A program made the position numbers and the translations under genes. From Bog-473 sp963807675 (GTDB taxonomy: Bacteria; Actinomycetota; Acidimicrobiia; Acidimicrobiales; RAAP-2), in contig CAWECP010000007.1 of NCBI GenBank assembly GCA_963807675.1, forward strand, positions 155,342 through 219,341: a stretch of 64,000 bases of DNA, read 5' to 3'. The notes under the pieces are model-generated. The model was given only the letters and a program-made list of their open reading frames with translations, ran no database searches and was not told the origin of the DNA. Numbering within the stretch: the stretch's first letter is position 1; every line of letters begins with the position of its first letter. Of the stretch, positions 53,296 through 60,959 are shown one piece after another.

Positions 53296-53975
53296 CGGCC
53301 GCCTCCGCCGCCAGCCCTCTTCCCGGCTCCGGCCCGCTTCCCGGCTCCGGCCCGACCCCCAGCCCCGACCCTCGCCTCGGACCCGGACCCGGCCCGGTCA
53401 TCGGCGTGCTCGACCTACAGGGCGACGTGCGCGAGCACCTGGCCGCCCTCTTCGAGATCGGTGCCACCGGCCGTCGCGTCAAGCGTCCCACCGACCTCGA
53501 CGGCGTCGACGGCCTCATCCTTCCCGGCGGTGAGTCGACCACCCTTTCCATGCTTCTCGAGTCGACCGGCCTCTACGACGCCATCGCCGAGCATCTCGCG
53601 GCTCCCTCGCCACTTCCGGTCCTCGGCACCTGCGCCGGCACCGTCCTGTTGGCCAGTGAGGTCCTCGACGGCCGCCCCGACCAACGCTTCTTCGGCGTGC
53701 TCGATGCCGTCGTGCGCCGCAACGGCTACGGGCGCCAGGCGTCCTCGTTCGAGGCCGACCTCGAGTTCGGCGAGGGCCCCCAGTTGCCGGCCGTCTTCAT
53801 CCGGGCCCCGCTCATCGTCTCGGTCGGCGACCAGGTCGACGTGCTGGCCTCCCTCGACGGCGCCCCGGTCCTCGTGCGGCAGGGCTCGATCGTGGCCTCG
53901 GTCTTCCACCCGGAGCTGACGCCCGACCGCCGCGTGCACCGGCTCTTCGTCGACATGATCGACCTGGCGGGCTGA
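53289..53975 (+). CDS. pdxT: Pyridoxal 5'-phosphate synthase glutaminase subunit PdxT
   Basis: A 228-residue class I glutaminase. The core VIGVLDLQGDVREHLAALFE starts only at residue 37, after a low-complexity PLPGSGPLPGSGPTPSPDP lead (the unit PLPGSGP is tandemly repeated at the DNA level). GLILPGGESTT, LGTCAGTVLLASEVL with the nucleophile Cys, and VASVFHPELTPDRRVH with the His/Glu of the triad are all present. It supplies ammonia to PdxS. GTG 53289 overlaps the pdxS stop. No start codon close to the usual family start exists, so the extension seems genuine. Confidence 0.9.
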   Translation: MVAAASAASPLPGSGPLPGSGPTPSPDPRLGPGPGPVIGVLDLQGDVREHLAALFEIGATGRRVKRPTDLDGVDGLILPGGESTTLSMLLESTGLYDAIAEHLAAPSPLPVLGTCAGTVLLASEVLDGRPDQRFFGVLDAVVRRNGYGRQASSFEADLEFGEGPQLPAVFIRAPLIVSVGDQVDVLASLDGAPVLVRQGSIVASVFHPELTPDRRVHRLFVDMIDLAG

Positions 53976-54028
53976 CCCGACAACGATCGCTTGTTTGGAG
54001 CCCGCCCGCCCGAGCGGGATGACCAACT

Positions 54029-54253
54029 TCAGTTTCTGCCGACGTTCGGAAGGATGCAACAAATGTCAAACGACGCCGTCCCGACCACGTCGGGTCCCGC
54101 AACCTGGCCGATGCCCACCTCGGCCGCCCCTTCTCTGGGCACGGCCGCTCCCGCCTGCCCGGTAGCCGGTGCCAGCGCCGTCGCCACGACCATGAGGGCG
54201 GGCCCCAGGACGACACCGATGCCCATGCTCCGAATGACGCGCCAACGTCTCAC
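54029..54253 (-). CDS. Short secreted or truncated protein, 74 aa
   Basis: GTG 54253, with GGAAGGTGG some 8-12 bases upstream, encodes MRRWRVIRSMGIGVVLGPAL, then MVVATALAPATGQAGAAV, a good signal peptide. Only about 35 residues follow it, ending in SFDICCILPNVGRN. That is too short for a usual exported protein, so it may be the surviving 5' end of a broken gene. No family was recognised. Confidence 0.35.
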   Translation of the reverse strand: MRRWRVIRSMGIGVVLGPALMVVATALAPATGQAGAAVPREGAAEVGIGQVAGPDVVGTASFDICCILPNVGRN

Positions 54254-54524
54254 GCTGCTGCCACCTTCCGTTCCGCCGCCCTTGCTCTAGGAACGACCGT
54301 TTTGCTCGGTTCTCACGGTCCTACCCTCGATGGGGTTCGGAACCAGGTGATCTGCTCTCTTCGGTCCCCTTGAGTGGGAGGCCGTCTCACGGCGACTGTT
54401 CACCCTCGTGAAGCGCAAAGAGGTCCACAAATCGGGTCAGATGGTGTCCTGGGCGCCCTTCCGTTCGTTCGCCAGCTACATACGCGCGACGGCTCACGGA
54501 GCAGAGCCCGGACCGTTAGCCATC

Positions 54525-54552
54525 CCTCACGGATCCGGCCAGATCCGTGAGG
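54525..54552. promoter_or_regulatory. Inverted repeat upstream of mobile mystery protein A
   Basis: CCTCACGGATC and GATCCGTGAGG are perfect 11-bp arms with a 6-base spacer (CGGCCA). The right arm runs into the first direct repeat. It lies just upstream of the presumed -10 (TATACAT) of the helix-turn-helix gene, a usual place for an autoregulatory operator. A hairpin terminator is the alternative; there is no T-run. Confidence 0.6.
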
Positions 54553-54602
54553 CCGGTGCCCTATACATGACCAGAACCGTTAGGCCGGTGCCCTATACAT
54601 GA
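54550..54602. repeat. Two 21-bp direct repeats with TATACAT
   Basis: The unit AGGCCGGTGCCCTATACATG plus one base occurs at 54550-54570 and 54582-54602, 32 bases apart (three helical turns). The second copy contains the start codon of the gene at 54599 and the first supplies a TATACAT -10 candidate. Same-face spacing suggests two bound protein dimers or a slipped duplication of the promoter. Confidence 0.65.
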
Positions 54603-55075
54603 GACGGGTCAATGCAGCGAGGCGAAGGTCTCTCGACGACCGTCTCGGGAACCTCGGCCAGCTCATCGCGCCGCGCCCACAGCGAGGATGGCTGCGCGAG
54701 ATCCGCGATGCCCTCGGCATGTCCAGCTCTGACCTGGCGGCCCGTCTCGGCGTGACGCACGGGCGGGTGAGTCAGTTGGAGCGAGGCGAGCTGGAGGGAT
54801 CAATCGGCATGGGGACGCTCGAGCGGGCCGCCCAGGCCATGCATTGCGAGCTGCGTTACGTGCTCGTACCGACCGAGCCGCTCGTTCGCCTGGTGTACAC
54901 GCAGGCGCGGAGAAAAGCCATCACAGAAGCACGGGCGCAGAGTCACCCAGCCGGTGATGAATGTGAGATCAGCGACCTGGGGGAGTTCATGGCGGAACTG
55001 ATTGAAGTCCGGACGTACGAGCTCATTGACTCCTTCCGACTCTGGCGCCTGAACAGCCCTGGCTCGAGTCGCTAA
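54599..55075 (+). CDS. Mobile mystery protein A, HTH (XRE-type)
   Basis: A 158-residue protein with RRRSLDDRLGNLGQLIAPRP, RGWLREIRDALGMSSSDLAA, then RLGVTHGRVSQLERGELEGS as the helix-turn-helix, and TLERAAQAMHCELRYVLVPT. This is the TIGR02612 mobile mystery protein A pattern. The usual genetic partner, the Fic-domain mobile mystery protein B, is absent: the gene is followed at once by an antisense hydrolase whose end overlaps it (55072). It may regulate itself through the inverted and direct repeats upstream. Its C-terminal 40 residues look diverged. Confidence 0.8.
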   Translation: MRRVNAARRRSLDDRLGNLGQLIAPRPQRGWLREIRDALGMSSSDLAARLGVTHGRVSQLERGELEGSIGMGTLERAAQAMHCELRYVLVPTEPLVRLVYTQARRKAITEARAQSHPAGDECEISDLGEFMAELIEVRTYELIDSFRLWRLNSPGSSR

Positions 55076-56157
55076 CCCTTCACCGCCCGTACGATCTCGT
55101 CGGTAACGGCGTCCGGGTCCTCGAGCGGCAGCATGTGCCCCTTGTCCGGCAGGGTGACCAACCGCGCCCCGGGGATGGTGGCCACCATCTCGTCTGACTT
55201 CAGTGGCAGCGTCAACGTGTCCCTGCTGCCGACAATGACGGTCGTCGGCAGCTCAATGGTCGCAATGCCCTGCAAGAGGTCCATCGTGGAGAGGGCCACC
55301 ATGAAGTCGGCCCGGGCCCCCGGATGGGCGCGGGCGAACGCGTTTGCCGTCAGCACCATGTGAGCGTGCACGGGCTCGGTGCCGAAGACGCCGCGCACGA
55401 ACCGGTGCCCGTTTCGACTCGCCATGGCCCGGGTCAGCGTCGGCGAACCCACCAACGGAGCGGCCATCCGCCGCACGACGGGGTCGGGGTAGTTGCCGAC
55501 CTTCGTGGCCGACGTGGCGACGAGCACCACCGCCCGAGCCCGTTCGTGGAGCACGGCGGAGCGGTGGTTGGCCAAGGACATGATCGACATGCCGCCCATC
55601 GAGTGCCCGGCCAGCACGGCCCCCCGCACGTCCGTCGCCTCCAGCACCGTCGCCAGGTCGTGGGCCAGCAGCTCGACGGTGATCGGTGCCGCGCCCCGCG
55701 TACTGGCGCCGTGGCCGCGCTGGTCGTAGAGCACGACGCGATATCCCTGTTCTCGTAACCGCCGGGCCACCGGCACCCAGATCTCGTGGTTGCCGGTCCA
55801 GCAGTGGGACAGGACGACCGCCGGCGCGTCGGCGCTCTGACCGGCGTAGTCCCATACGGCGAGGTCGGCGCCGTCATCCGTCGAGACGGTCGTCGGCTCC
55901 GACGCCAGCACGGCCTCGCCCCATCCGAGCGAGAGTCGGCCGCCGTCATCGGGCGCCTCACTCGCCCCTGGCTGGCGCGCCTGCAGGCGACGGTAGGCCG
56001 CTCCCGCCGCCACCGCGGCCGCCAGGGCGCCACCGATCACGACCAGGCGCCGGGCCCGACGCCGACCGCCGGCGCCAGAACCGGCGCCGGAGCGAGGACC
56101 CGAAGAGGCAGGTACGGACAGGGGCGGCACGGGGGGAACGGGGGTCATGGAAGCCAT
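55072..56157 (-). CDS. Membrane-anchored alpha/beta hydrolase
   Basis: A 361-residue protein. After a Pro/Ser-rich start there is a single membrane anchor or signal (RRLVVIGGALAAAVAAGAAY). The rest is an alpha/beta hydrolase: VVLSHCWTGNHEIWVPVARR, VLYDQRGHGASTRGAAPITV, the nucleophile elbow AVLAGHSMGGMSIMSLANHR, VIVGSRDTLTLPLKSDEMV with the acid, and LPDKGHMLPLEDP with the His. It resembles esterases and lipases with a cap of about 100 residues. ATG 56157 (or 56148) is likelier than the long upstream frame. It is divergent from the diiron-oxygenase operon. Confidence 0.85.
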   Translation of the reverse strand: MASMTPVPPVPPLSVPASSGPRSGAGSGAGGRRRARRLVVIGGALAAAVAAGAAYRRLQARQPGASEAPDDGGRLSLGWGEAVLASEPTTVSTDDGADLAVWDYAGQSADAPAVVLSHCWTGNHEIWVPVARRLREQGYRVVLYDQRGHGASTRGAAPITVELLAHDLATVLEATDVRGAVLAGHSMGGMSIMSLANHRSAVLHERARAVVLVATSATKVGNYPDPVVRRMAAPLVGSPTLTRAMASRNGHRFVRGVFGTEPVHAHMVLTANAFARAHPGARADFMVALSTMDLLQGIATIELPTTVIVGSRDTLTLPLKSDEMVATIPGARLVTLPDKGHMLPLEDPDAVTDEIVRAVKG

Positions 56158-56237
56158 ACCCGAGCGTACGTCGGGTGGCCGAATTGCTCTGGGGAGCACG
56201 CAGTCACGGTCACGCCGCCCAAGTTTAAGAGAAATCT

Positions 56238-56254
56238 GGGATTGACACAATCCC
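56238..56254. promoter_or_regulatory. Palindromic operator candidate, GGGATTG-ACA-CAATCCC
   Basis: GGGATTG and CAATCCC form perfect 7-bp arms around ACA. The site overlaps the TTGACA -35 of the diiron-oxygenase promoter (56242-56247), and the TetR-family gene is cotranscribed downstream. This arrangement is typical of autorepressed TetR operons. No second copy was found elsewhere in the window. Confidence 0.65.
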
Positions 56255-56269
56255 TGAAATCCTTAATCA
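56242..56269 (+). promoter_or_regulatory. Promoter for the diiron oxygenase, leaderless start
   Basis: TTGACA (56242-56247), a 16-base spacer and TAATCA (56264-56269) precede the ATG at 56277 by seven bases. No ribosome binding site exists, so the transcript is probably leaderless. The -35 lies inside the GGGATTG/CAATCCC palindrome. Confidence 0.6.
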
Positions 56270-56276
56270 TGGACTC

Positions 56277-57242
56277 ATGGCTACGACAACCATGGAACCC
56301 AGCGCCACCGACCACGCCAAGGTCGACCGGCGCATCGAGCGCCTCTCCACCGCCTCGCTCAAGCGGATCCTCGAGCCCGACGTCGACGTCCCCGGCCAGC
56401 TGGGCGACGGCCAGCTGCTGCCCGATGAGCTCCTGACCCTGTCCTACCTGCCCGAGGTCTTCGACACGCTCACCCCCGAGCAGAAGAAGATCCTGGCCCG
56501 CGAGGAATTCGCGTCCATCGTGGAGACCGGCGTCCGCTTCGAGTCGGTCCTGATGGCTGGATTCAGCATCGACATCGTCAACCGCCCCGACCTCACCGAC
56601 CCCCGGGTGACCTACCTGCTGCACGAGATGGGGGAGGAGACCCGCCACTCCCGCCTCTTCGTCCGGCTGCTCACCCAGGTGCGCCCGACGGCGAAGAACC
56701 CGATCGACGGTCCCGCCATCCGCCTGGCCCAGAAGATCCTCCTCCCCATCCTCACCTCCATGCCGGCGCTGTTCTGCCTCTTGGTGCTCAGCGGCGAGGA
56801 GGTCCCCGACCTCATGCAGAAGCTGGCCAGCGAGCACCCCGACACGGACCCGATGATCAAGGCGGTGTCGAAGTACCACCGTCAGGAGGAAGCCCGCCAC
56901 CTCGCCTTCGCCCGGATGCTCTTCCCCGAGCAGTGGGCCGCCGCCGGCCGCATCGAGCGGTTCCTCGTCCGGCACCTGGGCAGCCACATCGCCATCGGCA
57001 TGTTCGACACCATCGTGCACCCCGGCGTCTACGCCACCATCGGCCTGCCCACGTGGGAGACCTGGCGCACCGTCAACCGCAGCGAGGGCCGCACCGCCCT
57101 GCGCCACCGCGCCCTGCGCCCGCTTCTCACGCCGCTGCTCGAGGCCAACGCCTTCTGGCGCGGCCGCGTCCCCAAGAGCTGGCAGCGCGCCTGCGGCGTC
57201 GACCGCTTCGGCCGCGACCTTCCCTCGGGCGCGGTCGCCTGA
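56277..57242 (+). CDS. AurF-like diiron oxygenase
   Basis: A 321-residue all-helical protein of the p-aminobenzoate N-oxygenase AurF / diiron oxygenase family. EEFASIVETGVRFESVLMAG supplies the first Glu, LHEMGEETRHSRLFVRLLTQ the E-x6-H ligand set, LVLSGEEVPDLMQKL the next Glu, and KYHRQEEARHLAFARMLFPE the final Glu/His pair. A non-haem diiron centre would activate O2 to oxidise an amine or hydrocarbon; the substrate is unknown. The TetR gene starts four bases after the stop and is coregulated. The start is a leaderless ATG. Confidence 0.85.
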   Translation: MATTTMEPSATDHAKVDRRIERLSTASLKRILEPDVDVPGQLGDGQLLPDELLTLSYLPEVFDTLTPEQKKILAREEFASIVETGVRFESVLMAGFSIDIVNRPDLTDPRVTYLLHEMGEETRHSRLFVRLLTQVRPTAKNPIDGPAIRLAQKILLPILTSMPALFCLLVLSGEEVPDLMQKLASEHPDTDPMIKAVSKYHRQEEARHLAFARMLFPEQWAAAGRIERFLVRHLGSHIAIGMFDTIVHPGVYATIGLPTWETWRTVNRSEGRTALRHRALRPLLTPLLEANAFWRGRVPKSWQRACGVDRFGRDLPSGAVA

Positions 57243-57246
57243 GCCG

Positions 57247-57870
57247 ATGCCGCCGGACATAGCCGCCACGAAGGGCGATCGCACGCGCCAGGCGCTGCTG
57301 TCGGCAGCCGTGATCCGCTTCGCCCGCGAGGGCTTCCGCGGCACCTCCGTGGCCGACGTCTGCCGTGACGCCGGCCTGTCGACGACGGCGTCCTATCCGT
57401 ACTTCGCGAACAAGGAGGCGCTGTTCGTCGCCGCGGTGGACGAGGACGTCGCCGGCCTCATCGACGATGCGGTCTCCTTCGTGGCGGTGACGGCGGAGCC
57501 CGAACGCTGGAGCCGGACCATGATGACGGCGCTGCTGTCCCGGAGCGACAGCCACCCGTTGGCCGGTCGCATCCTGCGCGGCCTGGAGCCCGACTTCACG
57601 ATGCGGCTGCTCAACATCCCGGCTCTCGAGGGGTTGCGCAAAGCCGTGACCGAGCTCATCCGCCAGCAGCAGGTCGTCGGCGAGGTGCGCCATGACATCG
57701 ACCCGGCCCAGACCGCCAGCGGCATGGTGGTCATCGTGATCTCACTCCTGATGGCGGCCATCCAGACCGGGGCCAACAGCTTCGACCAGGTGGCCGACGA
57801 CGTGGAGTCGGTGCTCCACGCTGCCACGCGCCCGCCACATTGGCCGCCACGGGAGGGCCCGCCACAATAG
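57247..57870 (+). CDS. TetR-family regulator
   Basis: A 207-residue repressor-type protein. The helix-turn-helix is RQALLSAAVIRFAREGFRGT, then SVADVCRDAGLSTTASYPYF and NKEALFVAAV. The C-terminal ligand domain has no recognisable subfamily. Only four bases separate it from the diiron oxygenase, so the two form an operon. Its likely target is the palindrome at 56238-56254 in front of that operon. The ligand is unknown; a substrate or product of the oxygenase is a natural guess. Confidence 0.85.
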   Translation: MPPDIAATKGDRTRQALLSAAVIRFAREGFRGTSVADVCRDAGLSTTASYPYFANKEALFVAAVDEDVAGLIDDAVSFVAVTAEPERWSRTMMTALLSRSDSHPLAGRILRGLEPDFTMRLLNIPALEGLRKAVTELIRQQQVVGEVRHDIDPAQTASGMVVIVISLLMAAIQTGANSFDQVADDVESVLHAATRPPHWPPREGPPQ

Positions 57871-57967
57871 GGCCCGCCAGTTTCCGCACCGCCCCCCATC
57901 CCTCTTCAGCCCTCAACTCCCTGCCCGCGACCACGAACCGAATCGGCCGTCATAGCGTCTCTCAACT

Positions 57968-58627
57968 GTGAGGCAGTTGGCCGCCGCGCGATTCGTCCCA
58001 CTGGCAGTCGTCGTGCTCACCCTCGCGGCCTTGACCGTGTTCCCGGCCACCTCGCCGGCGGCCGCAGCCGCCCCCGCAGCCGACTACGCCACCACCACGT
58101 CGCCCACCGTCACCCGCAGTGCCCACGTCGCCTATGCGGGTTGCCCGGCCAAGGATGTGGTGCTCTCGGTCAGCGTCGACCACCACACCTTCGTCATGGG
58201 ACAACTGGTGACCTACCGGGTGAGCCTCCACAACCTGAGCGGCCAGCGCTGCAGCGTGCCCGGCGACCAGTCCACGCCCCGACAACCGAACGGGAACGAC
58301 TCGAGTTTGGGGGGAGGTCCGCTCGGGTTCCTGCTCGGACCCTGCAGCCCCCTGCCGGTCGCCATCGATAATGCCAATGGGGTCGACGTCTTCCCGGGCC
58401 TGCAGGCCATCAGCTGCCCCGCCCTGTTGGGCCCGCCGCTGGGCGCCCATGCCACGCTCTCCACCACGGGCACCTGGAACCAGATGGAGGGCGGCTTGCG
58501 CCCCGCCCGCATCGCCACCCCGGCGCCGGCCGGTCGCTACCGCATCGTGGTCGCCGAAAAGGTCAGCGTCCCCGTCACGATCGTCGGCGCGCCGCCGCCC
58601 GCGGCCAGCCTCACCAGCCCACGCTGA
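57968..58627 (+). CDS. Secreted protein of unknown function
   Basis: A 219-residue secreted protein. GTG 57968 opens the signal peptide VRQLAAARFVPLAVVVLTLA, ending near SPAAAAAPA. The mature part has an immunoglobulin-like segment: VAYAGCPAKDVVLSVSVDHH, FVMGQLVTYRVSLHNLSGQR, CSVPGD, ending GRYRIVVAEKVSVPVTIVGA. It contains four to five Cys in two groups. It resembles extracellular beta-sandwich proteins, perhaps adhesion or inhibitor-like, but no family was named. It is a single gene between the TetR and yebC genes. Confidence 0.65.
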   Translation: MRQLAAARFVPLAVVVLTLAALTVFPATSPAAAAAPAADYATTTSPTVTRSAHVAYAGCPAKDVVLSVSVDHHTFVMGQLVTYRVSLHNLSGQRCSVPGDQSTPRQPNGNDSSLGGGPLGFLLGPCSPLPVAIDNANGVDVFPGLQAISCPALLGPPLGAHATLSTTGTWNQMEGGLRPARIATPAPAGRYRIVVAEKVSVPVTIVGAPPPAASLTSPR

Positions 58628-58766
58628 CGGCGTCACTGCCCCCTCCCGTCGCCCTCTGACCCGCTGGCTGTTCTGCTGCCCCCCGGACCCCCCGGACCTC
58701 CGGATCTCCCGGCCCACGCCCATGCCGCCGCGGCCGTTGCCCACCCTCCGCCGACCGCCCCCCAGA

Positions 58767-58772
58767 TACAAT
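58767..58772 (+). promoter_or_regulatory. Candidate -10 element for yebC
   Basis: TACAAT lies 93 bases upstream of the yebC ATG, within an AT-rich break (GATACAATCAAAAG) of otherwise very GC-rich DNA. A matching -35 is not evident. Confidence 0.35.
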
Positions 58773-58864
58773 CAAAAGCCCTCGCCCAGCGGCCGAGATC
58801 CAGTGGGTACCGGGACCGGTCGGCCGCTCGGCCACTGACCGAGGGAAGGAACGAGGCAGAACGC

Positions 58865-59614
58865 ATGTCGGGTCACTCGAAGTGGGCGACCACGAAATAC
58901 CGCAAGGGCGCCCAGGACAAGGCCCGCGCCAAGATCTTCGCCAAGTGCATCCGGGCCATTGAGGTGGCGGCCCGGGACGGCGGGGGAGACCTCGACGCCA
59001 ACGCCACCCTGCGCACCGCCTTCCAGAAGGCCCGCGCCGCCAGTGTCCCGATCGACACCATCGAGAAGGCGATCAAGCGGGGCACCGGCGACCTCGAGGG
59101 CGTCCGCTACGAGTCGATCAACTACGAGGGCTACGGGCCGGGCGGCGTGGCCATCATCGTCGAGACGCTGAGCGACAACCGCAACCGCACCGGCGCCGAG
59201 ATGCGCAACGTCTTCAGCCGCAACGGCGGCAATATGGCCGAGCCCGGAGCGGTCGGCTGGCAGTTCGAACGCAAGGGCATCGTGACCGTTCCCCTCGACC
59301 AGGAGGAGGACAAGGTCATGGAGATCGCCATGGAGGGCGGCGCGGAGGACCTGTCTTCCAACGGCAGTGCCTGGGTGGTGACCACTGCGCCGGCCGACCT
59401 CGAGTCGGTGAGGCAGGCTCTCGACAGCGCCGGCATCACTCCCGAGTCGGTCGACCTCTCCCTCGAGCCCACCACCTTGGTCCCCGTCCCGGACGAGGCC
59501 GACGCCAAGAAGGTGCTGCGCCTGCTCGAGGCCATCGACGACCACGACGACGTCCAGGCGGTCCACTCCAACGCCGACATCGCCGACGAGGTCCTCGCCT
59601 CCTTCGAGGGCTAA
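58865..59614 (+). CDS. yebC: YebC/PmpR-family translation factor
   Basis: The 249-residue YebC family protein. SGHSKWATTKYRKGAQDKAR, then AKIFAKCIRAIEVAARDGGG is the typical start; NYEGYGPGGVAIIVETLSDN and NRTGAEMRNVFSRNGGNMAE, then GAVGWQFERKGIVTVPLDQE, are domain II. Members affect translation of proline-rich stretches and were earlier called transcriptional regulators. It is complete, and placed before ruvCAB as in many actinobacteria. GGAAGGAACGAGG gives the ribosome binding site. Confidence 0.95.
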   Translation: MSGHSKWATTKYRKGAQDKARAKIFAKCIRAIEVAARDGGGDLDANATLRTAFQKARAASVPIDTIEKAIKRGTGDLEGVRYESINYEGYGPGGVAIIVETLSDNRNRTGAEMRNVFSRNGGNMAEPGAVGWQFERKGIVTVPLDQEEDKVMEIAMEGGAEDLSSNGSAWVVTTAPADLESVRQALDSAGITPESVDLSLEPTTLVPVPDEADAKKVLRLLEAIDDHDDVQAVHSNADIADEVLASFEG

Positions 59615-59638
59615 CCCCGCCGACCGCTCACCCCCTCT

Positions 59639-59783
59639 CCCCGTCGACCGGGCTCACCCTCCCTTCCCCTCGTCGAGGTCTGACACCCCGTCGACCGGGC
59701 TCACCCTTCTCCTCCCTCGGCGACCGCCGCTCACCCCTCCTCCTCGTCGACGTCTGACACCCCGTCAGGAGGGGTCCGCCCTC
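59639..59783. repeat. Degenerate tandem repeats between yebC and ruvC
   Basis: CCCCGTCGACCGGGCTCACC occurs at 59639-59658 and 59685-59704 with CTCGTCGAGGTCTGACA and CTCGTCGACGTCTGACA following. A third start, CCCCGTCAGGAGGGG at about 59760, forms a short hairpin. Spacing varies from 46 to 75 bases. The array is polypyrimidine-rich on the plus strand and probably expands and contracts by slippage. Confidence 0.6.
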
Positions 59784-59800
59784 TGCGAAGACCCTCCGAC

Positions 59801-59806
59801 TATTCT
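59801..59806 (+). promoter_or_regulatory. Candidate -10 for ruvC, near-leaderless start
   Basis: TATTCT lies eight bases before the ruvC ATG at 59815, and no ribosome binding site is present. This suggests the ruvCAB message has little or no leader. No clear -35 is seen. Confidence 0.35.
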
Positions 59807-59814
59807 ACGAACGC

Positions 59815-60339
59815 ATGTTCGCATTGGGCATCGACCCGGGCCTGTCGCGCTGCGGCTACGGCCTGGTCGCTCGTGGTGACGACGCCAGCCTGCAGGCGAG
59901 GGCGGCCGGTGTGATCGAGACCGACCCGGCCATGGCCTTGGCCCAACGGCTCCTGGTCCTCCACACGGAGCTGCAGTCGCTCCTCGCGGAGCTCAACCCG
60001 GACGTGGTGGTGGTCGAGCGGGTCTTCTTCCAGGTCAATGCTCGGACGGCGATGTCGGTGGGCCAGGCCAGCGGGCTGGCCCTCTTGACCGCCGCCGCTG
60101 CCGGCTGCGAGGTGGTCCAGTACACCTCCAACGAGGTCAAGCAAGGCCTGGTCGGCTACGGGGCCGCGACCAAGGACCAGGTGCAGCGCATGGTGGCGCA
60201 GGTCCTCGGTCTGCCGAGCGTGGACGGCCCCCCCGACGTGGCCGACGCCCTCGCGCTGGCCATCTGCCACCTCACCACCGTCCCGTTGCGCCGGGCCGTC
60301 GATGCGGCCCTGCTCGTCAAGGAAGGAAGCACGAAGTGA
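59815..60339 (+). CDS. ruvC: Holliday junction endonuclease RuvC
   Basis: The 174-residue RuvC resolvase. MFALGIDPGLSRCGYGLVAR holds the first catalytic Asp, NPDVVVVERVFFQVNART the Glu, and PPDVADALALAICH the final Asp/His set. KDQVQRMVAQVLGL is the DNA-binding helix region. It resolves Holliday junctions as a dimer together with RuvAB. Its stop overlaps the ruvA GTG (GTGA at 60336). Confidence 0.95.
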   Translation: MFALGIDPGLSRCGYGLVARGDDASLQARAAGVIETDPAMALAQRLLVLHTELQSLLAELNPDVVVVERVFFQVNARTAMSVGQASGLALLTAAAAGCEVVQYTSNEVKQGLVGYGAATKDQVQRMVAQVLGLPSVDGPPDVADALALAICHLTTVPLRRAVDAALLVKEGSTK

Positions 60340-60959
60340 TCGGACTACTGCGAGGACCCGCGGTGCTACGGACGGCCGAATGTGAGGTCATCGTCGACGT
60401 GGGTGGGGTCGGCTACCGGGTGACGGTCACCCCGGCCACGGCGGCCGCCCTCATGTCGGCCGGGACGGGCGCCGAAGCGACTCTCCACGTGCACACCCAC
60501 GTGCGGGAGGACGCCATCGTCCTCTACGGCTTCCTGCACGACGATGAGCGCCGCTGTTTCGAGGTCTTGCTGGGATCGCACGGCGTAGGTCCCGCCCTGG
60601 CCCTGGCCATGATGGCCATGCTGTCGCCGGCGGCTCTCTCGACGGCCGTGCTCGAGGACGACCTCGAGACGCTGTGCACCGTGCCGGGTGTCGGGCGCAA
60701 GACGGCTGCCCGCCTGCTGATCGAGCTCAAGAGCCGGCTGGACCTGCCCGACCTCTCAGGCGTGCCGCCGGTCACGCCTCTCGATGGTTCCGGCGCCAAC
60801 GGGCGTGCCACGCGGACGTCGCGGGCAGAGGCTCGAGCCGCGTTGAGCGAGCTGGGCTACGCCCCGGAGGAGATCCGCGGCGCGCTGGACGGCCTACGCG
60901 ACGATGTCGGCGTGGAAGAGATGCTGCGACTCGCCCTGCGCGAGCTGGCCAGCCGGTGA
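60336..60959 (+). CDS. ruvA: Holliday junction DNA helicase subunit RuvA
   Basis: The 207-residue RuvA: an OB-fold N-terminus (MIGLLRGPAVLRTAECEVIV), then GYRVTVTPATAAALM, REDAIVLYGFLHDDERRCFE, a helix-hairpin-helix pair ending LCTVPGVGRKTAARLLIELK, and a C-terminal domain (SELGYAPEEIRGALDGLRDD). It binds the junction as a tetramer and recruits RuvB. It begins with GTG, overlapping ruvC, and its stop overlaps the ruvB GTG (GTGA at 60956). Confidence 0.95.
   Translation: MIGLLRGPAVLRTAECEVIVDVGGVGYRVTVTPATAAALMSAGTGAEATLHVHTHVREDAIVLYGFLHDDERRCFEVLLGSHGVGPALALAMMAMLSPAALSTAVLEDDLETLCTVPGVGRKTAARLLIELKSRLDLPDLSGVPPVTPLDGSGANGRATRTSRAEARAALSELGYAPEEIRGALDGLRDDVGVEEMLRLALRELASR

Larger units (their letters stand above)
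53976..54598. other. Intergenic with operator-like palindrome and direct repeats
   Basis: About 620 bases. A possible short secreted peptide lies on the minus strand (54029-54253). From 54525 on there is a long inverted repeat and a direct repeat that lead into the mobile mystery protein A gene. Nothing else is evident. Confidence 0.5.

Noticed and set aside
59639..59783. CRISPR-like array between yebC and ruvC
   Set aside because: Only two to three imperfect units, variable spacing, pyrimidine-rich and no spacer uniqueness or cas genes.
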